Origin: CAYFLR01 sp964343805
GTDB taxonomy: Bacteria > Bdellovibrionota_B > Oligoflexia > CAYFLR01
Length of the DNA: 64,000 nt
Reading direction: 5' to 3'
Assembly (NCBI GenBank): GCA_964343805.1
Contig: CAYFLR010000018.1
Span: 24,327 to 88,326, forward strand
Part shown: piece by piece, positions 16,304-24,719 of the stretch
Position numbering within the stretch: position 1 is the first letter of the stretch
Layout: the number at the start of each line of letters is the position of its first letter
Position numbers and translations under genes: made by a program
Notes under the pieces: generated by a model
What the model was told of the DNA's origin: nothing
Seen by the model: only the letters and a program-made list of their open reading frames with translations
The model's database searches: none

Positions 16304-18442
16304 ATGGATAAAAATTTTGGAGTCTATCTTTGCAGTGGTTGTGGAATTGGTGACGCCATCAAGATGGAAGCTTTGGAAAAAGTGGCCACCAGTGAATATC
16401 ACATGGAATGTTGTAAAACTCACGAGTGCTTTTGTAAAGGTGAAGGCCTCGAACTGATTCGCAAGGATGTGGAAGGGGGAGTGAATACTCTGACCATCGC
16501 AGCTTGTTCTCAGCGAGTTAATAATGATGTATTTAATTTTGGCGAAGACAAAATAGTCAGTCGTGTCAACTTGCGTGAGCATGTGGCTTGGAGCCAAAAA
16601 GCTCAAGACGAAGACACCATCATGATGGCAGAAGATTATCTGCGGATGGGAATCGTTAGAGCCCAAAAACATGAACTCCCCGTTCCCTTCTTAGGTGAAG
16701 ATCTCTCCGATCAAATCCTGGTTGTGGGTGGTGGTGTGGCCGGTTTAACAGCCGCTCTTGATGCTGCTGAACTGGACAAAGAAGTGAGCCTACTTGAAAG
16801 AGACGCGGAGCTAGGTGGTCGTGCAAAACAGATGCACAAGCAATATCCGAAAGCAGCTCCTTATGATCATCTCCCTCCCGTGGGAGTGGATGAACTCATT
16901 AAAAAGGTAGAAGATCATGGCAAAGTTACGGTTCATAAAGGGGCTGCACTGCTTGAAATTAGTGGGCAACCTGGATTGTTCCAAGTTAAGTTTAAAACTT
17001 CTGCCGGTGACTCTGAAGCAAAAGTGGGTTCTGTTGTGCAAGCCACAGGTTGGAAACCCTATGAAGCCGAAAAACTAGAGCATTTAAGTTACGGTAAACA
17101 TCCTAACGTGATTACCAATGTAAAAATGGAAGAATTGGTTTCAGCAGGGGGCAAACTTGCGGCTCCTAATGGCAAACCCATTGACAGTGTGGCCTTTGTT
17201 CTTTGTGCAGGGCAAAGAGATGAAAACCACTTACCATATTGCTCCTCTGTTTGCTGTAATGTCTCACTGAAACAAGCACTTTATGTGAGAGAGCAATTCC
17301 CAGAAACCAAAGTGTACATATTCTACAGGGATATTCGTACTCCTGGTCAAAATGAAGATTTCTATCGCTTTGCCCAAGAAGATGAAGGCATCTTTTTAAC
17401 CAAAGCTGAAAATACTAAAGTAGATGTTGAAGGGGACAAAGTTTTTGTTTCTGCTGATCAAACTCTTTTGGGTGAGCCGATTACCGTAGAAGCAGATATG
17501 GTTGTATTAGCAACCGGTATGGTTCCCACCGCTATTGATGAAGGTATCCTCAAATTGCAGTACCGTAAAGGGGAAGATCTTCCTGCTTTAAAATACGGTT
17601 TCCCAGATTCTCACTTTATCTGTTTTCCCTATGAAACACAGAGAACTGGCATCTATGCTGCGGGTACCACCCGTGCTCCCATGGGTATGGATGGTTCCAG
17701 TAATGATGGTACGGGAGCTGCTTTCAAAGCCATTCAAAGTAATAAATTAGTAGAAACCGGATCCTCCAACTTTCCAAGAATTGGAGATAAATCCTATCCT
17801 GAATTCTATCTCAATCGTTGTACTCAATGTAAACGTTGTACCGAAGAGTGTCCCTTTGGTACCTTAGATGAAGATGAAAAAGGGACTCCTAAACCCAATC
17901 CAAACCGCTGTCGTCGTTGCGGTATCTGCATGGGAAGCTGCCCTGAGCGTATCATCTCTTTTGCTGATTATAATGTGGATATGATCTCCAATCTCATTAA
18001 GGCAGTGGAAATTCCTGATGAGTTTGAAGAGAAACCTCGTATCCTCGCCTTTATATGTGAAAACGATGCTTATCCTGCACTAGATTTAGCTGGGATTCAT
18101 AAGCTCCAATACTCACCCTATGTCAGGGTTATTCCAGTGCGATGTATTGGATCAGTAAGTAATGTATTTATCGCCGATGCCCTCTCTTGCGGTTATGACG
18201 GTATTTTACTTATCGGTTGTAAACATGGAGATGATTATCAGTGTCACTTTATTAAAGGAAGTGAGCTGCTCGGAACCCGAGAAGAAAAACTGCAAGAAAC
18301 TCTCAAAAGCCTGGTGCTAGAGCCTGAGCGTGTGAGAGCTATTCAACTAGCCATCAGTGAATATGGCAATCTAAGTAAAATATTTAATGACTATGTAGAA
18401 GAGCTAGAGCCATTTGGACCCAATCCATTCAAAGACATGTAA
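16304..18442 (+). CDS. qmoB: Quinone-interacting oxidoreductase subunit QmoB (HdrA/MvhD-like)
   Basis: A 712-residue cytoplasmic flavo-iron-sulfur subunit. The N-terminal cysteine region (LCSGCGIGDAIKME, CCKTHECFC) is followed by the FAD site ILVVGGGVAGLTAALDAAE, the HdrA box FVLCAGQRDENHLPYCSSVCCNVSLKQ, two [4Fe-4S] ferredoxin motifs (CTQCKRCTEECPFG, CRRCGICMGSCPE), and a C-terminal MvhD-like domain (RVIPVRCIGSVSNVFIADAL, LLIGCKHGDDYQCHF). This order is that of QmoB. It lies between qmoA and qmoC with gaps of 5 and 11 bp. Confidence 0.97.
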   Translation: MDKNFGVYLCSGCGIGDAIKMEALEKVATSEYHMECCKTHECFCKGEGLELIRKDVEGGVNTLTIAACSQRVNNDVFNFGEDKIVSRVNLREHVAWSQKAQDEDTIMMAEDYLRMGIVRAQKHELPVPFLGEDLSDQILVVGGGVAGLTAALDAAELDKEVSLLERDAELGGRAKQMHKQYPKAAPYDHLPPVGVDELIKKVEDHGKVTVHKGAALLEISGQPGLFQVKFKTSAGDSEAKVGSVVQATGWKPYEAEKLEHLSYGKHPNVITNVKMEELVSAGGKLAAPNGKPIDSVAFVLCAGQRDENHLPYCSSVCCNVSLKQALYVREQFPETKVYIFYRDIRTPGQNEDFYRFAQEDEGIFLTKAENTKVDVEGDKVFVSADQTLLGEPITVEADMVVLATGMVPTAIDEGILKLQYRKGEDLPALKYGFPDSHFICFPYETQRTGIYAAGTTRAPMGMDGSSNDGTGAAFKAIQSNKLVETGSSNFPRIGDKSYPEFYLNRCTQCKRCTEECPFGTLDEDEKGTPKPNPNRCRRCGICMGSCPERIISFADYNVDMISNLIKAVEIPDEFEEKPRILAFICENDAYPALDLAGIHKLQYSPYVRVIPVRCIGSVSNVFIADALSCGYDGILLIGCKHGDDYQCHFIKGSELLGTREEKLQETLKSLVLEPERVRAIQLAISEYGNLSKIFNDYVEELEPFGPNPFKDM

Positions 18443-18453
18443 AGGAGTACGTC

Positions 18454-19572
18454 TTGAAAGAGAATGTGGTAAACCCGGATTTAGGATTCGTAAAAGACAT
18501 TTCCAAAGTAGGTGGCGGCACCGTCAAGAAATGCTATCAATGTGCAACCTGTTCGATTGTATGCGATAGCGCTCCCGATGATCGCCCTTTTCCTCGTCAG
18601 CAGATGTTGATGGCCCAATGGGGTCTTAAGGATAAGCTGATGAGTGATCCAGCTATTTGGCTATGTCATCAATGTGAAACATGTTCTATTCATTGTCCAA
18701 GAGAGGCCAAACCCATGGAGGTATTTGCCAAACTTCGTCAATTAGCTATAGAACATTACTCTCCTATGGGATTTATGTATAAAATCCTGGCAGAGAAAAA
18801 ATATCTTCCTATTGCCCTCGGTTTTCCAGTTGCGGTTCTATTTCTGGTTCTTGCAGTCACCGGTCGCCTGTCCATTGAAGGTGGAACCGTTTTATACACT
18901 AAAATGTTTGAACATTTGACTATTGATATTATGTTCACCTCATTTTTCTTTTTAGGAGCATTTGCCGCCTTTATCGGGGGAATGCGCTTTTGGAAAAATA
19001 TGGCCAAAAATCATCCCAAAGAAGATGATAAGCCTGCAGTTCCTATTATAAAAGCACTCATTGCTCTGATTAAAGATATTGCCATCCATAAAAAATTTGA
19101 TTCTTGTACTGGCAATGTGAAAAGAAAATTAGGCCATTTACTCATCATGTACGGGTTTATTGGTCTCTTTTTAACCACGGCTTCTGCTGTGATCAGTATT
19201 TATGTATTTGATTACTATCCCATCCCACCTACCAACTTTATTAAAATACTTGGAAATGGAAGTGCGGTGGCGTTTTTGATTGGTCTCACCATTGTCACCA
19301 TGTACCGCCTATCAGACCAAAAGAACCTGGATACCAAAGGAAACTTTTTCGATTGGATTTTACTGGTGGACTTTTGGCTGGTGGTTATCACCGGACTGCT
19401 TTGTGAGTTTCTAAGATTGCAAAACATTGCGTCTTTAGCTTACCCCATGTACTTTATCCATTTGGTGTTTGTATTCTATGTCCTAGCATACTTCCCATTC
19501 ACCAAATTTGCGCATCTCGGTTATCGTTTTATAGCCATGTTATATATAGCTCATACAAATAGAAAATATTAG
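18454..19572 (+). CDS. qmoC: Quinone-interacting oxidoreductase subunit QmoC (HdrC/HdrE-like)
   Basis: A fusion of an HdrC-like iron-sulfur domain and a membrane cytochrome b. Residues ~28-80 hold two cluster motifs, CYQCATCSIVCDSAP and CHQCETCSIHCPREAKP. Residues ~110-370 contain about six hydrophobic helices with histidines for b haems (KRKLGHLLIMYGF, YFIHLVFVFYVLAYFPFTKFAHLGY). It oxidises menaquinol and feeds QmoAB. The start is a TTG with an AAAGGAG site eight bases upstream; no ATG alternative fits as well. Confidence 0.95.
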   Translation: MKENVVNPDLGFVKDISKVGGGTVKKCYQCATCSIVCDSAPDDRPFPRQQMLMAQWGLKDKLMSDPAIWLCHQCETCSIHCPREAKPMEVFAKLRQLAIEHYSPMGFMYKILAEKKYLPIALGFPVAVLFLVLAVTGRLSIEGGTVLYTKMFEHLTIDIMFTSFFFLGAFAAFIGGMRFWKNMAKNHPKEDDKPAVPIIKALIALIKDIAIHKKFDSCTGNVKRKLGHLLIMYGFIGLFLTTASAVISIYVFDYYPIPPTNFIKILGNGSAVAFLIGLTIVTMYRLSDQKNLDTKGNFFDWILLVDFWLVVITGLLCEFLRLQNIASLAYPMYFIHLVFVFYVLAYFPFTKFAHLGYRFIAMLYIAHTNRKY

Positions 19573-19599
19573 TAACCTTTAGTTTAGGAGAGGAAAATT

Positions 19600-19923
19600 A
19601 TGAGTGAAATGTCTATTAGTATTGATGGAAAAGATTACGAAATTGATGAGGATGGATTCATCCAAGATCCTGCAGTTTGGGATGAGGCAGTAGCTAAAGG
19701 ATTAGCTAAAACTGAGGGTGTTGAAGAGATGACCGAAGATCACTGGAAAATTGTAAATTATCTTCGTGATTACTATGCAAAATTCAACAGTGCTCCCATG
19801 ATTCGTAAGCTTTGCAAAGAGACCGGCTTCAAGCTTAAGGTCATTTACGAGTTATTTCCCTCTGGCCCAGCGAAAGGTGCTTGTAAAGTAGCAGGACTAC
19901 CTAAGCCAACAGGTTGTGTATAA
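19600..19923 (+). CDS. dsrC: DsrC sulfur-carrier protein
   Basis: The 107-residue partner of DsrAB. Its C-terminal arm carries the two redox cysteines of true DsrC: GACKVAGLPKPTGCV, with ten residues between them and the second Cys penultimate. These form the trisulfide that links sulfite reduction to DsrMKJOP. The fold signature RDYYAKFNSAPMIRKLCKETG is complete. It lies between qmoC and dsrA, which is unusual since dsrC is often unlinked, and has a strong AGGAGAGG site. A 60-bp spacer without a hairpin separates it from dsrA. Confidence 0.98.
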   Translation: MSEMSISIDGKDYEIDEDGFIQDPAVWDEAVAKGLAKTEGVEEMTEDHWKIVNYLRDYYAKFNSAPMIRKLCKETGFKLKVIYELFPSGPAKGACKVAGLPKPTGCV

Positions 19924-19983
19924 GTAGGTTTGAAAATTACTAGGTTGAAATAATCTATTCACTTAATAACAAGAGGGTGCAGT

Positions 19984-21177
19984 ATGGCAAATTTTGAGAA
20001 ACGGAAAACTCCTCTGCTTGATGATCTTGAGAAGGGACCATGGCCTAGCTTTGTCAGCGAATTAAAGTCGATGCAAGGTGACAGCGAGATGGTCAATGAC
20101 CTCATGGGGCAGTTGGAGCATTCTTACGCAACCAAAAAAGGTTATTGGAAACATGGTGGAATCGTTGGTGTGATGGGATACGGTGGTGGAGTTATCGGAA
20201 GATATTCTGACATGGCTGAAGAGTACCCAGGTACCAAACATTTTCATACCGTTAGGGTAAACCATCCATCTGGTTGGTTTTATACCACAGACGCTCTACG
20301 TAAACTCTGTGATATATGGGAAAAACATGGCTCTGGTCTGACCAACATGCACGGTTCAACAGGAGACATCATTTTCTTAGGAACAACAACAGATGAGCTA
20401 GAACCTACTTTTGAAGAGTTGACCAATGCTGGTTTTGACTTAGGTGGTTCTGGATCTGATATGCGTACACCTAGCTGTTGTGTGGGACAAGCACGTTGTG
20501 AATGGGCTTGTTTTGATAGCATGGGTTGTACCAATGAAATCACTCAACATTTTCAAGACGAACTTCATCGTCCTTCATTTCCTTACAAGTTTAAGGTTAA
20601 GATGTCTGCCTGTCCAAATGACTGTGTCGCTTCTATCGCTCGTGCGGACCTTTCAGTCATCGGAACATGGAAAGATGATATCCAAAAAGATGATGCTGAA
20701 GTGACCAAATATGTAGAAGGCGGTCTCAACATCATGAGAGATGTTGTGATGAATTGTCCTGCCAAATGTATGGAGTGGGATGGCAAAACTTTAGATATTG
20801 ATAATAAAGGCTGTGTACGATGTATGCACTGTATCAATGTAATGCCTAAAGCTCTTGCACCTGGAAAACAAAGAGGTGCGGCACTTCTTCTTGGAGCAAA
20901 AGCTCCAATTATGGAAGGTGCAATGCTCTCTTCTGTGCTCGTGCCATTTATTGAAATGAAAGAGCCCTATGATGAGCTTAAAGACATCATTGAAGCCATT
21001 TGGGAACCTTGGTTAGAGCATGGTAAAAACCGTGAAAGAATCGGGGAATTCATTGAGAGAGTTGGAAAAGGAAACTTCCTTGAGGAAATTGGAATTGATC
21101 CTGTTCCTGCAATGGTTAAGCATCCAAGAGAGAATCCTTATATCTTCTACGAAGAAGATGAGGATGAAGAAGAGTAA
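19984..21177 (+). CDS. dsrA: Dissimilatory sulfite reductase alpha subunit
   Basis: Alpha subunit of the sirohaem enzyme that reduces sulfite. The cluster/sirohaem cysteines are CCVGQARCEWACFDS and SACPNDCVASIARAD. A ferredoxin insert follows (NCPAKCMEWDG, GCVRCMHCINVMPKAL). The substrate-binding N-terminal half includes VMGYGGGVIGRYSDM and LTNMHGSTGDIIFLG. The 397-residue length and tail ending in acidic residues are within the family range. With Qmo, a DsrD-like domain and no dsrEFH nearby, the reductive rather than oxidative type is indicated. Confidence 0.99.
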   Translation: MANFEKRKTPLLDDLEKGPWPSFVSELKSMQGDSEMVNDLMGQLEHSYATKKGYWKHGGIVGVMGYGGGVIGRYSDMAEEYPGTKHFHTVRVNHPSGWFYTTDALRKLCDIWEKHGSGLTNMHGSTGDIIFLGTTTDELEPTFEELTNAGFDLGGSGSDMRTPSCCVGQARCEWACFDSMGCTNEITQHFQDELHRPSFPYKFKVKMSACPNDCVASIARADLSVIGTWKDDIQKDDAEVTKYVEGGLNIMRDVVMNCPAKCMEWDGKTLDIDNKGCVRCMHCINVMPKALAPGKQRGAALLLGAKAPIMEGAMLSSVLVPFIEMKEPYDELKDIIEAIWEPWLEHGKNRERIGEFIERVGKGNFLEEIGIDPVPAMVKHPRENPYIFYEEDEDEEE

Positions 21178-21213
21178 TAGGTATAAAGCTAATATTTAGT
21201 GAGGAATACTACT

Positions 21214-22284
21214 ATGACAGAACGAAAAACCGATATTGGCCCTCCCGATTTTCGCCAGTTTTTACCACCTGTAATTAAAGAGAATTACGGAAAGTGGAAA
21301 CATCATGAAAATCCTAAGCCGGGCGTATTAGTGCATATAGCAGAAAATGGAGATAAAGTTTTCTCTGTAAGAGCCGCATCTCCCCGTTTAATGAGTGTTC
21401 ATTCTATTCGTAAGGTCTGTGATATCGCAGATAAGTATTGTGACGGTCATCTTCGCTTCACCAGTCGAAACAACATTGAGTTTCTTTTAACTGATGACAG
21501 CAAAATTGATGCACTCATCAAAGACTGCAATGAAATGGGATACCCTGTCGGTGGAACAGGTAACTCAATTTCTAACATCGTACATACTCAAGGTTGGATC
21601 CATTGTCACTCTGCCGCTACTGATGCTTCTGGTATCGTGAAAGCTGTAATGGACAAAGTTCATGATAACTTTACTGAGCAAAAGTTGCCTGCCAAATTAA
21701 GAATTGCATTAGCTTGCTGTTTGAATATGTGTGGTGCAGTGCATTGTTCTGATATTGCTATCTTGGGTGTCCACAGACGTCCTCCAACCCCAGATCATGA
21801 TGGTGTTTCAAAGACATGTGAAGTTCCCAATGTGGTTGCTTCATGTCCTACAGCTGCTATCAGACCAGCCACTCAAGATGGTGTTGAGTCTGTAGAGATT
21901 GAAGAAGATCTCTGTATGTTCTGCTCAAACTGTTACACCACTTGTCCTTCACTTCCCATTGCTGATGCGGAAAGTGATGGTCTCTCTATTTGGGTGGGTG
22001 GAAAAGTTTCTAACGCCAGAACCAGACCGACTTTCTCTAAGCTAGCTATACCTTGGCTACCTAACAATCCACCCAGATGGCCAGAAGTGGTTGATGCTGT
22101 GACCAATCTCGTTGATGTTTGGTCTAAGAATGCAAGACCCTATGAGCGTATGGGTGAGTGGATTGATCGTATAGGATGGGGACGCTTTTTCGAACTCACA
22201 GGCATTGAATTCACCAAGTATCATATTGATGATTTCAAACATGCTGGTGGAACTTTCGAAACATCCATGCATATGAGATTTTAA
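21214..22284 (+). CDS. dsrB: Dissimilatory sulfite reductase beta subunit
   Basis: Beta subunit carrying the catalytic sirohaem-[4Fe-4S] site. Conserved segments include LRFTSRNNIEFLL, VGGTGNSISNIVHTQGWIHCHSAATDASG, LRIALACCLNMCGAVHCSDIAI, and a ferredoxin motif CMFCSNCYTTCPSLPIAD. The ATG at 21214 is chosen over an upstream GTG at 21199, which overlaps the GTGAGG ribosome site. Length is about 356 residues, as expected. It is 14 bp from the following DsrD-DsrL fusion, which occupies the place where dsrD normally follows dsrB. Confidence 0.99.
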   Translation: MTERKTDIGPPDFRQFLPPVIKENYGKWKHHENPKPGVLVHIAENGDKVFSVRAASPRLMSVHSIRKVCDIADKYCDGHLRFTSRNNIEFLLTDDSKIDALIKDCNEMGYPVGGTGNSISNIVHTQGWIHCHSAATDASGIVKAVMDKVHDNFTEQKLPAKLRIALACCLNMCGAVHCSDIAILGVHRRPPTPDHDGVSKTCEVPNVVASCPTAAIRPATQDGVESVEIEEDLCMFCSNCYTTCPSLPIADAESDGLSIWVGGKVSNARTRPTFSKLAIPWLPNNPPRWPEVVDAVTNLVDVWSKNARPYERMGEWIDRIGWGRFFELTGIEFTKYHIDDFKHAGGTFETSMHMRF

Positions 22285-22297
22285 GAGGGAGGAATTT

Positions 22298-24178
22298 ATG
22301 GCCGAGTTAACCCCAGAATTTATTGCCGATGAAATGGAAGCGATTGTTGCTGAATGCCAAGGTAAGAAAAAGCTAAAACCAGGTGACCTGAATAAAGAGA
22401 TGAAGGCCAAGTTTGGTCCTGAAGCCAATCGTCAGGTTTGTAAGAAAGCCATTCGACTGCTTATAGAAAGTGGTCGCTGTGTATACACATACTTTGGTGG
22501 AAGCTTTATTGAAATGCCTCATGAAGAAGGCGCAGCCATGGGCGATGGTGGTTCTGCCGAAGAAGCAAAACCTGCTCCTGCTCCGACTGCGGCACCTGCA
22601 GCAGTAGCTCCGAGACCAAAATTAGGCGGCAAGAAAAAGAAAAAGAAAGGGTTAGCCGGTCGTTTAGGCCGAACTTCTTCAGGAAAGGCTTCGACCCCAC
22701 TGCGGCCGCAGCCTGTTCCTAAAATTGCACCTTGTTCACAAGGTTGCCCTCAAAACAACGATGTGAGAGCCTTTCTCACCTCAATAGCTCAAACGGTTAA
22801 GATGGATCGCAGTTATGATGAGTCCTTTGAGTTAGCTTGGGACATTCTTACTGAAACTAATCCATTTCCAGCTATCTGTGGTCGAGTTTGCTCTCACACT
22901 TGTGAGGCTAAATGTAATCGAAAAGAGAAAGATAACCCAGTGGCTATTAACAATGTAGAGCGCTACATTGGTGATTTTGGGATTGAAAAAGGTCTAAAAT
23001 TTAAAGGCGTAGAAAATAGCAAAGATAAAAAAGTTGCAGTAGTGGGTGCTGGACCTCAAGGTTTAGCTGCCGCTTTTCATTTAACCAAAAAAGGTTATGG
23101 AGTCACCCTATTTGAAGCTTTGAAGAACCCAGGTGGAGTTCTCTATTATGACATTCCTGCTCGTCGCCTACCAAGAAAAGTGGCGGTGGCAGAGATGCAA
23201 AAGATCTTCGATCTCGGTGTCACCTTTAAAGCAGGATGTTCTGTAGGTAATGATACCTCTTTAGAAGACCTTAAAAGCGAATTTGATTCTGTATTTATAG
23301 CTGCTGGTCCTAAAAGTAAACTCAAAGAGGGAATCCCCGGAGAAGGTACCAAATCAGGAGTTTACACTAGCTTAGGATTTTTTAATGCGGTTAACTCCGG
23401 TGAAAAACTGGAGCTTGCTGGTGACGTGGTGATTGCCGGAGCTGGCGATGCCGCTGTTGAGTCAGCTATTATGGCAAAACGACTCGGCAATAATGTGACA
23501 GTCCTTGCCAAATTTGCCAAAGATAATATGCTAGCTGAAGCAGATTTAATCGCGGAAGCAGAGAAAGAGGGAGTGAGTTTTATCTTCGAATCTACCCTTT
23601 TTGAAATCCATGAAGCGGACAACAAAGTATCAGCCATTAAATATAAAGCTGATGGCGGTACCAAAGAGATGGCTGCAGGGACAATTATCTATGCGGTCAC
23701 CTTAGAAGAAAAAGAGATGATGGTTCCCGCTGATTCTTTAGCCACCAGTAAAGAGTGGCTTAAAATCGTCGGTGAGTTAGGTCGCGGTCGAACCGCCGCC
23801 ATCAATTTGGATTGTGAATTACAAGGAAATGAAAAACCGGGTAAACCCACAGATCCAATTGTAAAACCAGATAATATGAAATTGGGTCACTATCCTGAAG
23901 CTCCACGAAATGAAGAGATAGTGATTGAAACATTAGATCAGCTCAAAGAGCGGGTGGAAGCAGCAGCCACTTTATCTGCCTCTGCCACTCGGGATGAAGC
24001 TGCCAGCTGTATGAGTTGTGGCTTTTGTTTTGACTGTGAAAAATGTTGGTCCTTCTGTCAGGCTGGAGCCGTGGCAAAAGGGGAAAAAGGCCAAATCTAC
24101 ACCTATAAACATGAATTATGTACCGGTTGTAAAAAATGTGCTGAAGAGTGCCCCTGTGGCTTTTTGGACATGGTTTAA
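22298..24178 (+). CDS. dsrL: DsrD-like winged-helix domain fused to DsrL NAD(P)H oxidoreductase
   Basis: A 626-residue protein with two parts. Residues 1-~78 resemble DsrD, the small winged-helix activator of DsrAB: an initial helix, a Lys-rich turn, RQVCKKAIRLLIESGR, then YTYFGGSFIEM where DsrD has EYWSSGSTTMY. A 60-residue Ala/Pro and Lys-rich linker (79-140, with KKKKKK) follows. Residues 141-626 are DsrL, a GltD-like flavoprotein. It has N-terminal cluster cysteines (146, 150, and CGRVCSHTCEAKC at 194-206), an FAD site VAVVGAGPQGLAAAF at ~246-260, a second dinucleotide site VVIAGAGDAAVESA at ~377-390 and a double ferredoxin motif at 571-620. The usual third flavin motif ending in Gly-Asp is not evident around 470-485. 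It would supply electrons from NAD(P)H to DsrAB. No separate dsrD is present. Confidence 0.85.
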   Translation: MAELTPEFIADEMEAIVAECQGKKKLKPGDLNKEMKAKFGPEANRQVCKKAIRLLIESGRCVYTYFGGSFIEMPHEEGAAMGDGGSAEEAKPAPAPTAAPAAVAPRPKLGGKKKKKKGLAGRLGRTSSGKASTPLRPQPVPKIAPCSQGCPQNNDVRAFLTSIAQTVKMDRSYDESFELAWDILTETNPFPAICGRVCSHTCEAKCNRKEKDNPVAINNVERYIGDFGIEKGLKFKGVENSKDKKVAVVGAGPQGLAAAFHLTKKGYGVTLFEALKNPGGVLYYDIPARRLPRKVAVAEMQKIFDLGVTFKAGCSVGNDTSLEDLKSEFDSVFIAAGPKSKLKEGIPGEGTKSGVYTSLGFFNAVNSGEKLELAGDVVIAGAGDAAVESAIMAKRLGNNVTVLAKFAKDNMLAEADLIAEAEKEGVSFIFESTLFEIHEADNKVSAIKYKADGGTKEMAAGTIIYAVTLEEKEMMVPADSLATSKEWLKIVGELGRGRTAAINLDCELQGNEKPGKPTDPIVKPDNMKLGHYPEAPRNEEIVIETLDQLKERVEAAATLSASATRDEAASCMSCGFCFDCEKCWSFCQAGAVAKGEKGQIYTYKHELCTGCKKCAEECPCGFLDMV

Positions 24179-24191
24179 GGTTGCTGCTTGA

Positions 24192-24707
24192 ATGCACCAT
24201 CAAATTTTACAACAAAATAAAGAGGCCATTCTAACCGAATGGTTTAAACGAGCGGTTGGGCAATATAAGCCTGATACCGCACGTTTTCTCGCAAAAGAAC
24301 AAGACCCCTTTGCCAATCCTATGGGAGGGGTCCTTCAAAGCGGTTTTAAAGCGATCATTGATGATATGATTGCGGAAAAGCCGCTGGATGAATTCACTCC
24401 TCACCTTGAAAGTATTTTAAAGGTAAAAGCGGTGCAGGAGTTTTCACCTGCAGATTCTGTTTCCTTTTTATTTATCTTAAAGCAAATCCTACAGGAACAT
24501 TATCAAGAAACATCTTTAAAAGAGTGGTTCGAATTGGATCACATTCTTGATGATTTAATTAATAGCTCCTTTAATATTTATACCCAAAATCGGGAAAAGA
24601 TTTTTGAAATCCGTTTACAGCAAATCAAGTTAGCAGGACGAGATCCAGGTAAGGTTCCTGGACAGTCACGTTTATTAAGAAAGACGAAGCAGCAAACTTC
24701 GTCTTAG
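24192..24707 (+). CDS. RsbRD N-terminal domain protein preceding dsrM
   Basis: A 171-residue all-helical protein matching the RsbRD_N/globin-sensor-like N-domain: NKEAILTEWFKRAV, DTARFLAKEQDPFANPMGG, then VQEFSPADSVSFLFILKQIL. Proteins of this type are commonly found immediately before dsrM in sulfate reducers, but their function is not established. The basic C-terminal tail (LLRKTKQQTSS) is non-conserved. Start is 13 bp after dsrL and the stop is 12 bp before dsrM, so it is within the operon. The ribosome site is weak, which may keep its level below that of DsrMK. Confidence 0.85.
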   Translation: MHHQILQQNKEAILTEWFKRAVGQYKPDTARFLAKEQDPFANPMGGVLQSGFKAIIDDMIAEKPLDEFTPHLESILKVKAVQEFSPADSVSFLFILKQILQEHYQETSLKEWFELDHILDDLINSSFNIYTQNREKIFEIRLQQIKLAGRDPGKVPGQSRLLRKTKQQTSS

Positions 24708-24719
24708 AGAGGCGTTGCG

